Assembly: GCA_949130495.1 (NCBI GenBank)
Contig: OX422219.1
Coordinates: forward strand, 268,507,111-268,571,110
Direction: 5' to 3'
Source of the DNA: Sambucus nigra
Lineage: Eukaryota > Streptophyta > Magnoliopsida > Dipsacales > Adoxaceae
DNA length: 64,000 bases
Every line of letters begins with the position of its first letter. Position 1 is the stretch's first letter. Below are positions 34,052 through 45,927 of this stretch, one piece after another. Position numbers and translations under genes: made by a program. Below the pieces are notes generated by a model that saw only the letters and a program-made list of their open reading frames with translations, searched no databases and was not told the origin of the DNA.

Positions 34052-37000
34052 GTTGTCAATCTCCGCATTTATTCGTTAAGTCATCTATGTTCGCTCAATT
34101 TACACCCTTGGTCAATTTCGGCTTTGTGTATTATGTTCGCTCAATATACAGTTGGCTCATTCTTAGCATCACTGTCGAAAACATTTACAACTCACCCAAT
34201 ACTCAATTAAGCTGGTGTTAAAAACTTTCCAAATTTAAATTTCAACAAAACTATTTTTAGTTTAAGCATAACCCAACACATTTTATTCTTCAACACTGAT
34301 AACACAATAAATAACTCAAAAGAATTTAAATGCAATTGGAATAAACATTACCAAATAATATAAATCCTTTACAATAATCCCAACAATGTTAAATGTATTA
34401 AAAAGTCCCGAATACAATAATATTTGACCTCGATAGAAAAGATAACTGAATCCTTTGGGCGACATGCCCTAACTAAGAATACTGTGAATCAAAAGATGGA
34501 AGGCGTCTAGGCAAAACTCCATAAATCCATAGCCTTTCATAATCCGCTAAAGTTGGCGTCCCTGTTTCTGGACACCTGATACAATAGAAGAGAAAATATG
34601 CAAGGAAACGGGTCAGAGCCCGAATGTGTAGATTATTTTTAAAACAGCAAGTATTTAAGAAGTTCAATAAAGCATTTATTATGTACATGTTAGATCCAAC
34701 TCTCACTTGCAATTCTCACCTCTCAACTAGAGTGCACACTTAATGTTTCCTATTAACCTCCTAGTTAATGGTTCCTCTTTTCTAGTCTCCATATATAAAT
34801 TCCATTCCCATATCATAATCCCCGTATGTCCCATACCATACGTCACATTATTATTCATTTACATCTCTTCTTTATATGATTATTTTTTCATTAACATGAA
34901 TCATTACTCATCAATATAAATATTTTCTCATTAACATGAGTTAAGCTTTTCAATTCTATAAGCATAAACATTCATTAACTTAATTCCATTATCTTTCTCT
35001 ATTCACCGTTATCTACAATTGTCACCGTAGATAGATTTAACCACAATATATCCATTTAATCATTTAAACCTTATATATATATATTCATATATAATACGGC
35101 ACCCCGAGTCACAGCTGTGGTGCAATGCATTACTCTGCTATCATGTCCCATCATCGCAGGTCGCCGAATAGGGGACTACAGGTTCGGTAAGATTACACGA
35201 ACCACAAACAACAACAAACAAATTGGAGGTGAACATAGTTCTCGTATCCATGGGTCACGCACAGACCTACGTACCCACAGTCAGCGGACTTATCAACTCC
35301 CTGATAAGTCTTTCATAGACCTATGTTCTCGAGCGACAAATCAAAGATCCCATGGATTCATCAGGATATGACTGCCCTCACGCGTTAACCTCCCATCGAT
35401 AGCATGTAAGCTAGGTATGTCATACACATAAATCATCAATCAATCAAATAGGTATTATCATACCTACAATATAATATCAATAAGGTAATTATCACTACCC
35501 TAAGATATTTCCATACGTAGCATTATACCTCTTTTAAAATATCATATCTTTACTTCATAATTTAATTATCCTCGCATCCTATAACATCTCTCCACTACCG
35601 ACGTCGTTAAGGTTCATGCGCGGAGCGTCTCGCAAAGCGAAATCCAAACAAGGAACCCCTCCAATACACTACTACTTAACCTTGTCGATCGAGGAGGTCC
35701 GACAACTACAACTATGCGATCGGGATAACCTCATACCTCTTTCAACCCAAAAGTGTTTTAAACTCCCATCTCTATCCAGGAGTCATACCACTACGCTCTT
35801 GTACTACACTCAGTCCTTGCGTAATCAATAATGAGTTTAAACTCAGTCCTTGATGTTCAAATTGTAACCCTAAGGCTACCCTCACTCAATACACAAGATT
35901 CAAATAGGTTTTTCCTCAACATAAATTCAGTAAGAATTCACTAATATCCTACTGGTCCATAACATCATTTCTCCCGAATTACTACGAGTTAAATTCTCCT
36001 TTTCATTAAGGTTAAAATCGATAGTTTCAAATCTCTTATAAACACATCTTCTTTAACTTTGGATTAAACCCTCTTGTAAACTTAAGGATACCTAGGTGTT
36101 ATATTAAATCACCCCTACTGGTCCTATCTTTAATCCTCATACATCTCCATTTAGAATTTAACAAATGAATCTAGCAATCGAAATTCCATTCGATATAATT
36201 TTCATCATTTTCATCACTTGAATCCAAATCAAATTAATTCAAATCTTATCAAGGGTTTACTGATATTTTCTAAGTCCCATAATATCCAAATAATAATCTC
36301 CAAAGATCCACAAAAGTTTTTGGGATTAGAATCAACATTTAAAAGAAACAACTTTACATGTTCTGGGGAGCTCGATCGATCGAAGGTAGGGGTCGATCGA
36401 TCGATCACTCAGGTCCAAGCCTGGTTTTTCTGCATTTCAGCAACTACGGGTTTCACCATTTTTACTCATTCAAACCTTCATATTAACCTCCAAAATGAGT
36501 TATAATTATTACTACATGATATGCCAACATATATGAACGATTTCCAGTACACTAAACATCCTAGAATCATCAGGGGATTGGATTAAAAAACATGTCTATC
36601 TCCTTATTTCCAGAAATTATCAATATATCATCTTCAAAAACACATCAACGGTTTTCATAATTTCTTCAACAGAATCATGACTATTTCGTGGATTAATATC
36701 ATCCTAAATCATGAGTTAAATTCCTATATCATTTCAGTTTTCCAGAAATCCATTTAATACTCCATTATTTCTTCCAAACAATAATAATCTTCTCTTTTCA
36801 TATTATTCTAACATGGACAATATACAAACTTAAATTGCCATTATCAAACACTTGCCTTTCTTGTAGGTCTGATCCTTTGGTGAAGTATATTTTAGTTGGT
36901 TGTCCCTTCTCCGATCAAACTCCGGTGGTGGTTGGTGGTGGTGAACCTTGGTTCTTGTTCTTCTCCTTCCCAAGTGGCTTTTCCCTTCCCAAGCACTCCT

Positions 37001-37519
37001 GATCTTATTTGTGAAGAGGAGATGAACAACTCCAATACACTTAATCTACCAATACTTATAATAGTGCCAAATCCGTAATCACTATTCATCCCGACTAGAA
37101 AAATGACCAAAATGCCCTTTCGGGTTGTCTATTCATTTCCAAATGACCCGAGACTCAAAATTAACATCCAAATAGACTTTTCTGACTATTTTGAACCTTC
37201 CGGATGCAACGACGCAGTCAAAATGACTATTAGATCGATAGAAAATAAATTTCCTTTTTAATTTAATAAACTAGTCCCGACACGTCCCATACCGCGTCTG
37301 ACTAAAAATATAAATTACCGAATTTATATCATACAGTCATATCAATGACATCACATTCATATATTACCTAAATACCTTTAAGTAATATTCAGAATCATCC
37401 ATTTTAATATCAATCGTCCGGATAAAACCCGAATGAATTAATTAATAATAAAATCTAATTAATCCATAAATTAAAATATAACCCATTTTAAAAGTCATTT
37501 AAAATTACGGGGTATTACA
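34052..37519 (-). repeat. LTR (minus strand), about 3.5 kb, of the solo-LTR family, inside the Athila element
   Basis: The right end is a clean GGGGTATTACA (37519). Internal blocks match the other family members: TTCTTAGCATCACTGTCG (34164), GGTCAGAGCCCG (34612) and GTCTCGCAAAGCGAAAT (35625). The left end near 34052 is ragged (TGTCAATCTCCGC, weakly like TGTGACACCCCGC). TCAGC after the right end has no copy on the left, so there is no TSD. A 17-base word (ATGTTCGCTCAATTTAC) is duplicated 48 bases apart near the left end (34086 and 34134). Confidence 0.78.
36368..36407. repeat. Palindromic-word island (CGATCGATCGA type)
   Basis: Two CGATCGATCGA cores are joined by a 10-base linker. It is about 1.11-1.15 kb from the LTR start, the same offset as 20461-20540 in the forward copy. 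Confidence 0.85.
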
Positions 37520-37710
37520 TCAGCTATACACCAACCAAAAGAATCTTGGTGATTCTTCAAAATATTTAATAATTTACCCTCCTGCTCTTCATCTAATCTA
37601 GAGGAGACAATAATAGGAAATGTCTCACTTTCACCAAGGAAAGCATATTTGACATTGGAGGGTAGTTTCTTCAATTCAAGAGTCGGGAATGTGTCGCTAG
37701 AGGGTACCAT
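37520..37710 (-). pseudogene. Athila RT N-terminal extension, cut off
   Basis: On the minus strand this encodes LELKKLPSNVKYAFLGESE and ILKNHQDSFGW, the conserved segment between protease and RT in Athila pol. The frame is open to 37520, where the foreign LTR starts within the GW-IAD motif. Nothing of the RT core, RNase H or integrase follows beyond the LTR, so the element has lost most of pol. Confidence 0.88.
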
Positions 37711-37929
37711 GTGTGTTTCCCTTGGTGGTAACTTTTCGAATCAAGAAACCTAATTAACATCTCTCGCATCCTCGCCTGATGCTCTCTTATCGAGTAAGAC
37801 TCTCAACTCCTCTATCTCCCTCTTAAACTTAGTGTAGGCTCCCTCACTCTCATGATTAGAAGCTAGGAAAACTTCTAAGGTGCCTCCACAGTAATTTTCC
37901 TCAAAGTGCTCTTCTAATATCTCCTCAAT

Positions 37930-38547
37930 TTAACTTACTGCGTGAAGATCATCTTCTTCCCGTACTTGTTGGGCTTTATTGAAGATGTTTCTTTCCAAAG
38001 TTATATTCCCAAAAGTGATTTGCATTTTCCCATTTCTAGTATTGATGACTGCATTAGTCGTGGCTAAGAATGGACGTCCAAGGATGTGATTTTTCGAGGT
38101 GAAGGAGGGATCCGTATCCCAAATGACAAAATCTACCTGGAAGTAGAAAGTGTCAACTTGGACCATCACGTCCTCAACTATACCCTTTGCTATCTTCACG
38201 ATTCGATCCGCTAAATGGAGAGTGATCCTTGTGGGCTTAAGATCACCCAGAGCAAGTTTCCTATAAATCGAATAAGGGATATTGTTGACACTTTCTCCCA
38301 AATCGAGTAAGGATTTTTCCAATTTGTTTTCTCCAATGGTGCAAGAAATGGTGGGGGCACCGAGATCTTTATATTTAGGGGGGAGATCGTTAAGAAGGAC
38401 TGAGCTCATATTTTGTGCTAGAAATATGTTATTCTTTACCTTCATCCTCCTCTTGACTGTGAATAAGTCTTTTATGACTTTTTCATATGATGGAATTTTC
38501 CTTATTGCATCTAGGAAAGGTAAGTTCAACTTTACGTTCTTAAGCAC
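37930..38547 (-). pseudogene. Athila aspartic protease domain
   Basis: This would process the polyprotein in the particle. The 205-codon frame has SLLDLGESVNNIPYSIYRKL (the Athila form of the active site, D-L-G instead of D-S/T-G, usual for this lineage), followed by PTRITLHLADR, GIVEDVMVQVD, FYFQVDFVIWD and the flap-side motif ILGRPFLATTNAVI. The TAA at 37930 and a degenerate linker (37930-37710) separate it from the RT extension. Upstream the same gene continues as the gag C-terminus. Confidence 0.92.
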
Positions 38548-40393
38548 TTATTCACTTATGGTCCTGTTATGGGAAGGAACTAAACTTTGAGGAAATGGTT
38601 CTGCGGAGGGTGGTTTCACTACTACCTCGGGCTCACAAGTGTCTTCTTTATCACTCTCTTTCAAGGGGACATCTTTTGCCTCTTTCGTGCCAGGATAAAG
38701 ATCTTTGTCTTTGGTTGCATCATGTGGAGGAGGTGATAAATCAACAACTCTCCCACTATGAAGAGTGGTCATAGCTTGACATTGCTCCTGATGTTCTGTA
38801 TAGGTGGAGCTACCACTAGTTTGACCTTGGGGAGGTCTTTGGACCTGGACAGGAAACTTTCCCTTCTCTTGGATACTCAATGATGATTACATCTTTGAAA
38901 TATTCGCAATTATGTCGTTGATCATGAGCTCATGTCTAGCAGTGGTTGCATTTTGGGTAGTGATGAAATAGTTTATCGTATCCTCGAGATTTCTCCACGG
39001 TGGAGTGATATATGGCCCTGGAGGTGGTGGTGCCTACACATGTCCTTGCATCTGTGGTGCTTGTTGAAAGTGTGATGGTTGAGGAGGGACAATATGTGAA
39101 TTAGGATTCATCGCAGCATTTTGGTGCCCATAGCTAAAACCAAAATTGTTTTTCCATGAAGGGTTGTAAGAATTTTTGTGCGATGCACCGAAATTACCCT
39201 TAAATCCTCCTACACCACTCACTTTATCTTGAAGCATAACTTTGTAGGTGGGAATCGTCGAGCATTCCTCTGCTGAATGTCCCTTCTCACAAATAGTACT
39301 CACCTTCTCAATGGGGTTCAAGATGGAGCCGGTTGGTCCTTTTGCACATATCTCAAGTATTTCTCGCATTCCTTTCTCAAGTAGATCGAGTTGATTGTCC
39401 ATCATAGTATTCTTTTCTACATGAAATAGGCCAGACGCCGATGGAGTGATGGTCATTTGGCGAGTTAGATTATGAGCACTAGGGTCAGATGTATCCCATG
39501 CTTGGGTAGTCTCGGCGGCATACCTCAGGTGAAACTCAAAATCGTTGGTGTCTATGTCGACAAAGGGACCATCACACATGGTTTCAACGAGTTATTTGGA
39601 ATTTATATTCAGCCCATTATGGAAGAAGGAAGATGATTTGAAGTTTATCAAGTCCATGATAAGGGCACGAAGTGATTAACTCATTAAAATCCTCGTAACA
39701 TCGATCGAATGACTCATTTTCTAATTTTTGGAAGGTTTGAATTTGAGCCTTGATGGAGTTCGTTCGATGTGGAGGAAAGAATTTCTTGAGAAATTTAAAT
39801 TGCATCTCATTCCATGATGCCATCGAGTTTGGAGGTAAAGACCATAACCAAGTCTTAGCCTTGTCCTTTAGTGAGAATGGGAAGAGTTTGAGGCGGATCA
39901 CATCTTTTGTGAAAGTTTGATCGATGAGGATCTCGTATTCCTCTTCAAATTACAGGATGTGGAGATATGGCTTTCTTGACTCCATTCCATGGTAATTGGG
40001 AAGTATCTGGATCATCCCATTCCTAAAGAAAAATTTCCCTGCATTATACGGGAGTAAAATGCATCCCGGAGTGATAGTTCACTCGGGATATAAGATTTCT
40101 CTTAAAGGGCGATACGGGACCTCTTCCTCATCGACGGCTACACTACCATGTTATGGCATGCCTCTCTCACTTGATGACTCTGTATCTCACTTGGTATACT
40201 CGGAGCGTGCTCTGTGGTGTGTCCTAAGAGGGATGTCGGAGTGCTAAATGCAATTGAGTGTGGAGGCATGGGCGGTGTAGAATTGTGGAACGTTTGTAGT
40301 GTGAGGGCTGTCGAGGTCATACTCAACTATCGAGTTTCCATGAATGCTGGTTGGAGTATTTTGGGGAGTTAGAGTGAGTTTAGGATTTTGCAT
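38548..40393 (-). pseudogene. gag: Athila gag, in pieces
   Basis: The likely start is the ATG at 40393 (MQNPKLTLT), 135 bases inside the PBS. The block 39901-39617 is the capsid domain (FPFSLKDKAKTWLWSLP, FLKKFFPPHRT, CPYHGL) and ends in a TAA. 39579-39034 continues in another frame with ETMCDGPF-type wording and a zinc knuckle of which three ligands remain (STICEKGHSAEEC; the first Cys is Ser). 38880-38548 is a charged, proline-rich tail linking to the protease, with few stops. The order and spacing fit an Athila gag of about 600 residues. Confidence 0.88.
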
Positions 40394-40527
40394 TAACAGG
40401 ATTATGAGAGATGATGAATATTTTTTTGTGTATTTTCAAATTTTTTTATGTTTTTGGATTTTTGGATTTTTGGAATTTTTTTGTCAAAGTTTTAGATTGA
40501 CTTGATCTAATCCTAAGTCTACCTAAA

Positions 40528-40545
40528 TCCCCGGCAATGGTGCCA
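40528..40545 (-). promoter_or_regulatory. Primer-binding site, Asp-tRNA type
   Basis: On the minus strand TGGCACCATTGCCGGGGA, two changes from TGGCGCCGTTGCCGGGGA, the Asp-tRNA complement used by Athila and some Tat elements. It lies 6 bases inside the 5' LTR. Confidence 0.9.
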
Positions 40546-40551
40546 AAAACA

Positions 40552-42049
40552 TGACGCGACTAAGAATGTGTCTAGTGTGCTTGCTATTTAAGCTCAAGTG
40601 CAAGCCTGTCGCTCAAGTAATAATCTGATAAGTCGGGTATCGATCCTTAGAGAAATAGGATGAACGGAGTCGTAACAACGTTGGACAGACGAAGGAAACC
40701 TAACTTTGACTCTAAAGAAAAGGAAAAGGTGATTTGATTTGGGAAATAACTACAACTATATGCACTTTTGAAAATGATTAACTCATGAAATTATGAATGC
40801 AATTACTCTAATTAACTAAAGGACTAATGACGATTTGACTAAAAATTTAACTATGAAATGAGAACGATAGGTCGGGTTACAATCCCCCACACCCTAGTAA
40901 TTCACTTCGTAGGATACTGGATTCGGAATTAAAACTTTAAATGAATCCGACTTTTAATACTGCTAAGTATTACATATATGAGGGATCGTAGCCCGCACAG
41001 TACGTAAGCAAAGGTTGAATTAAAATTTGATCATTATTTCTCCTAAGTATTACACATATGATGGATCGTAGCCTGTACAGTATGTAAGCAAAGGCTAAAA
41101 TAAAGTAGTATCGTATGAATTACGATACAATTCATCTAATTTTTTATTCCAACTTCTATTTCCACTGTTGTGAATTACATCAGGTGGGGTTCATGCACCC
41201 CAACCCTTGAAAATTTAGCCAGACATATGAAAAATAGAAGAAAATATTTTTTGGATGAAAGGAAACATTTTTACGAACATTTCAAGGTGAAGAAGAATGA
41301 AATTGCTCACTATAAAAATAACTACTGTAGATATGAAAACAAGAATTGAAATAATATTACTTGAATTGCAAAACTGGAAGCAAACTAGGGTTTCTTATTA
41401 TTCTTCTTCTCTAAACTGATTAAAAAGATTCCCTAACGAATCAGAAGCCTCCTCATGTCTGGGAGGAGTTTACAATTTATAATCTATGAATTCTAAGAGT
41501 TTGAACCATGCAGGATTCTTATTTTATAGTGAATAAGTTTGAATTTTGATACCAGAACCGATTCGACTAAGAGGGTTTGGTTCCATCTTTGATAGCCTTT
41601 ATAGGAGGTTCTCCAAGCATAGGATCAGTTCATTTTTCCTCTTCTTTGGTTCGGTTCCACTTTGACAGCCATTACAGGAAGTTTTCCAGGATTGGATCGA
41701 TTCTTTTTTTTCTTTCCTTCGGTTCGGTTCCATCTTTTCGTACTTTACAGAAGATTTCCTAGGATGGGATCGGTTCTTTCTTTCTTCCCTTCGGTTCGGT
41801 TACCTCTTTTCAGTAAATTTTCCTCCTTGTATTTTATTGAAGCTTTTGATACGAAACTCGAACTGGGATGCCGAACCTTCCTAAACACTGAATACCTGCA
41901 AAATGGTTGGAAAATACACGAAACTCGGCGTACTCATTAGAAAATTGTCAATAGAAATGATATGATATAAATCCACTCGAATTACACTTTTCGGAGCGAT
42001 AAAGGCCTCTAATTTAAGGGGATAAATGAGAAGAATTTATGCCTAATAA
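40552..42049 (-). repeat. 5' LTR of the Athila element
   Basis: 1498 bp, TGACGCGACT...GCCTAATAA on the plus strand; the terminal C of the usual CA has become A. Confidence 0.94.
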
Positions 42050-42054
42050 TGCAT
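42050..42054 (+). repeat. Target-site duplication TGCAT, right copy
   Basis: An exact match to 31272-31276. Confidence 0.95.
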
Positions 42055-42470
42055 CGAATGTTCCAACCTTTTCGAAATTAATATATAATCATATTTATCA
42101 ATAACATTCTCATTTACTCCCAAAATCTTAAAGAACATGCCCAACATCTAGAAATAGTGTTAGATGATACCCTAAGGAACCATCGGTTGTATGCCAAAAA
42201 GAGAAAATGTGACGTCTTGATGAAAGAAGTAAACTTTTAGGACATATGATTTTTGAAAATGGAATCCAAGTCGACCCAGTAATGATTCTATCCATTTTAG
42301 GATGGAAAAATTTGACTAGTATTAATGGGATTTAAAGTTTTCTTGGATTAGGTAGTTATTACCACCATTTTATGGAAGCATTTTCAAAGATTTCTCTCCT
42401 GTTGATGAAGTTGACTAAAAACGAAATAGCATTCACATGGACCTTTGAATGTGAGCAGGCATTACAAAAT
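42055..42470 (+). pseudogene. Reverse transcriptase of element C, C-terminal part, catalytic Asp pair lost
   Basis: Continues the RT from 31276 in frame. The catalytic box reads FINNILIYS: both Asp codons (GAT, GAC in active relatives) are Asn codons AAT and AAC at 42100-42105. HAQHLEIVLDDTLRNHRLYAKK, then VDPVMILSILGW and FLGLGSYYHHFM mark thumb and connection. Stops at 42079 and later and at least one frameshift are present. Confidence 0.92.
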
Positions 42471-42890
42471 TTAAAAGGTAAATTGACCACTTCTCCCGTA
42501 TTAGTCAGTCCTTCTAGTAACATAAGATATAATGTATGCATCGATTCCTCGTTGAAATGTGTAGGTTGTGTATTGATGCAAAAAGATAGGTAGTTGAGTA
42601 TGGATCTATACAACTCAAGATTCATGAATGTATTTATCATGTACATGATCTTGAGTTAGTGGCTGTAGTTTTTGCCTTAAAAATATGGTGTTGTTATTTG
42701 TATGGTGTATAATTTAAGGTTTTTTCAGATCATAAAAGTTTGAAATACATCTTTACCCAAAGAGACTTGAATTTAGGACAAAGACTATGGATGGAATTTT
42801 TAGAAGATTTAAGATTCAAGTTAGACTATCGTCCAAGAAAAGAAAATGTTGTAACTGACGCCTTAAGCCATAACCCCATTATAACACTTA
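42471..42890 (+). pseudogene. RNase H remnant of element C
   Basis: ALQNLKGKLTTSPVL, then [20 protein letters not shown] with the first catalytic Asp kept. A TAG follows at 42591. A frameshifted continuation gives the [17 protein letters not shown] segment (about 42645-42690), [21 protein letters not shown] (42740-42790) and the DYRPRKENVVTDALS end (about 42825-42870). Confidence 0.9.
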
Positions 42891-42949
42891 ACAACATGCT
42901 TTTTTTTTATTATGCTACTACCATAAACCAATATAGTCTTCAGCTAAGC

Positions 42950-44418
42950 CACCCTTTATTAAAATTCACCAATATCATTGCCTATACCCAAGCTTAAAGA
43001 AGAAGATTATAGAGAACAAACTTCAAGACCCTTTCATTACCAAGCAGTAATTCAAAAGGAAGACCAAAGAATTTTTGTACAAAAAGGAGACATGTCTACG
43101 ATTTTAAAAATATATTATTTTCATCTTTACGAAAAGAAGTGTTACAAGAAGCTCATCATTCCAAATTTATTCTACATCCTGGAAGCTCAAAAATGTATCA
43201 TGAACATAGGAAATAGTTTTGGTGTCCAACATGAGGAATGATATTGATAACTTTATTAAGAGATGTCTCACTTGTCAATAAGTGAAGATAGAACACCAGT
43301 GTCCTTGTGGACTCCTCCAACCTCTTCTAATTCATTTGTGGAAATGGGATCATATCACAATAGATTTTTTAGTGGATTACCCCATATGTCCCAAGGATAC
43401 AAGTCCATATGGATAGTAGTAGGTCGACTCACCAAATTTGCCCATTTTCTCTGAGAAAAGAGTGATGATTCTTTCCAAAATCTTATCAAACTGTACACCA
43501 AGAAATTGTTTGAATACATGGAATTCCTTTATCCATAGTATCTGACCAACATCCTAATTTCGTAGGAAGATTTTTGCAAGCACTCCAAATTGCAATAGGT
43601 ACTAAACCCTAGTTTAGTACCGTGTTTCATCCTTAGATCGATGGACAATCTGAACGCACTATCCAAACATTGGAAGATATTCTAAGAGCTCGTGCTTTAG
43701 ATAAGCCCAATAACTGGAATGAGCAATTATCACTAATTGAGTTTTTGTACAATAACATTTACAATCAAGTATCAAAACCGCCAAATTTAAAGCATTGTAT
43801 GGAAAACTATGTCGATCCCCATTATGTTGGACTGAATCAGGAAATAATAAGATCTTAGACCCTGAGATAATTCAAGAAACTACAAATAAGATACAACAAA
43901 TCATAGATCGATTAAAGATGTCCCAAGATCGACAGAATAGTTACACTAACCACCATTGGAAGCTCTTAGAATTATAAATTTATGATAAACTGTTACTAAA
44001 AGTTTCACCACTAAAAGGAATTAAACCATTTGAAAAGAAAGGAAAGTTAGCACCAAGATACATTGAACCCTTCAGCATTACTAAATGTGTTGGCTCTGTG
44101 GCCTATGAATTAGAATTACCTCCAGAATTTCCAAGTATTCAATATGTCCCAGTTGCATTAATATATTCCTAATCCGACACATCGGATTACATGGCACGAA
44201 CTATCTATTCAAAACCATGAATTTAAAGAGCATCCTATTCAAATTCTGGACTGTCGGGTTAAAGTTATTAGACGCAAAGAAGTTCCTTTAGTAAAAGTAA
44301 TCGGGGAGAACTAGAATAATCAAGAATTTACCTAGGAACCAAAGGAAGCTATGAATAAAAAATATCCTGAGCTTTTTGTCGGTAAATTCGAGGAAGAATT
44401 TTTATTAGGAAGGTAGAA
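42950..44418 (+). pseudogene. Integrase and C-terminal tail of element C, ending at the PPT
   Basis: Fragments in all three frames: the zinc finger (KRCLTCQ-like, 43255-43285), the first catalytic region (WDHITIDFLVDYP, about 43345), IWIVVGRLTKFAHFL, the second Asp in VSDQHPNFVG (about 43540), GQSERTIQTLEDILRARAL with the Glu (about 43640-43690), and YNN--N QVSK further on. GIKPFEKKGKLAPRYIEPF and AYELELPPEFPSI precede a chromodomain-like end (VPLVKVI, EAMNKKYPELF). The purine run AGGAAGGTAGAA (44407-44418) is the PPT just before the 3' LTR. Confidence 0.9.
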
Positions 44419-44429
44419 TGTAATACTCG
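44419..44429 (+). repeat. First 11 bases of element C's 3' LTR
   Basis: TGTAATACTCG directly follows the PPT and matches the 5' LTR start TGTAATACCCG. After it the sequence switches to the LARD-like element; bases about 12-389 of this LTR are missing. Confidence 0.8.
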
Positions 44430-45743
44430 TTAATCAAGGATGTAAGGAGGAAACCTTCTTCTTAAGGAGGGAAGTCTAACATTTGATTTCTCGGAGGGCA
44501 ATAGGTTCATATGTGGCTTCTATCTTGAGAGGATGAACGATTTATGATCAGATTCATCACAGTTGCTGACTCGAGCAAGGGTGCGTGGCTAGGTTAGTGC
44601 CTAGTGAGAACATCTGGGAGGAGTAGTGGACTTTAAAGTGTACGGCGTAGATTCACTTTTTGTAAACCATAGTTCATTGCGTATATATGGGATTTTATCG
44701 GAAAGGTTGTTTATTCCTTTTGGCTCTTGTGTGTACCTTTCAATTTTGGTGATCGAGGATTGGTATTCCCATGACTATGGTAGCCTGAATTAGTAAGGTA
44801 CGATATGGTTTGGCCTAGTATAGTGAGGGTGGACCTAGCATGGTCAATTCATCCCGGTAATTGGGTGCACCCCTTTCTGTGTTATTATTTCTATTGCAAA
44901 AAGTCCAGTGTATAGGTGGCTATGCTTCAGTTGCATGGTTTCCTCGTAATATGCACTTTCCTTAGGATTAACAACCTTGGATTAGTCAGAGGCATGGAAG
45001 TCAGTGGCTCTAGTTATAAAGAGCGGGATGATGACTTAAGGACATCGTATAGTGTTAGACCTAGAGGAAACATAGAACTAAGTGTTGTTTACCACAATAG
45101 GTGGATTAGTTTAACCCCTAGATGAGTTTTCCCTACTAGTACACCTAGAGTGGACACAAGTTCACAAAAGGGGTGATATGAGATGGTGTTAGTTATACGC
45201 TTGATTCGGAGATTAGTGGAATATAACCCCGATGTGTGGGAATTGCAAGGTGGGTTTAGTATCGAGGATAAGTAGAATTTTTGGGCCACGAAGACCAAAG
45301 AATTCATGGAGACACAAAATGTATGGTCCTGAGATTCGAATGGTTCTTGATGACAAATTTAATTCTTGGGTTATATTACAAGTTGCACTTGGTTAGTGTT
45401 GATCACTAGAGGGAGTTACTTAATAGGGGAACCGATATGCTTGGGTATTGGTAAGGTAGTCTTGGGATTTGATTGATTATGACCGCGGAGTGAGTGGAGA
45501 CTCAAGGACGGTCATATGATGCCAATGGTCAGCATGGTGTTGAGCATTAGCACACGTTGTATGTTGAATCTTTAGTGACAACCCATGTCTAAGAGCATAT
45601 GATATGATCTTGGATATTGAGAACTTTGACTGTTTTGTTTTGGAGGATTCCGATGACTTAGTATAAGAGTCGGTAAACCCCATAAACATGAGTAATTAGT
45701 GGATCGATAATTTCGTGGATGAAATTTCCTAAGAAGGCAAAAA
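44430..45743 (+). repeat. Truncated internal region (first tandem unit)
   Basis: Parallels 50796-52075: GGATGTAAGGAGGAAACCTT (44448) against GGATGTAAGGATGAAACCTT (50802), CAATAGGTTCATATGTGGCT at 44500/50864, and GATCGAGGATTGGTATTCCC at 44751/51114. Short forward frames (for example 44916-45125) have no homologue in its sister copy and are chance. Confidence 0.85.
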
Positions 45744-45927
45744 TGTAATACTTATGCTTAATATTTTGATATTTTCCCATGCCAATAATAATAATATGAA
45801 ACCTTGAGATTTGGATTATTAATACATGGTCTTTTATCTCTGGTTGGTTATTTTTTGAGCCCTTGTGGTAATTGTTGGAAGTTTGTGAGTGAAATTGGAG
45901 ATTTAAGGATATTATATGGATCAAACA

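Larger units (their letters stand above)
31277..42049 (-). mobile_element. Athila-type Ty3/gypsy element (minus strand), 10.8 kb, inserted in the RT of element C
   Basis: Read on the minus strand: 5' LTR (42049-40552), Asp-tRNA PBS (40545-40528), gag (from 40393), protease, start of RT (to 37520), then a foreign reverse LTR (37519-34052), a non-coding 3' part, a PPT and the 3' LTR (32782-31277). PBS type, gag and protease wording are Athila-like. The RT core, RNase H and integrase are absent. LTRs differ by about 10 percent over the first 145 bases of the pair. Confidence 0.93.

Noticed and set aside
20461..36407. CGATCGATCGA repeats as a CRISPR array or bacterial-type regulatory array
   Set aside because: The repeats are palindromic words with linkers of unequal, non-spacer-like length inside a plant LTR; no cas-like gene exists.
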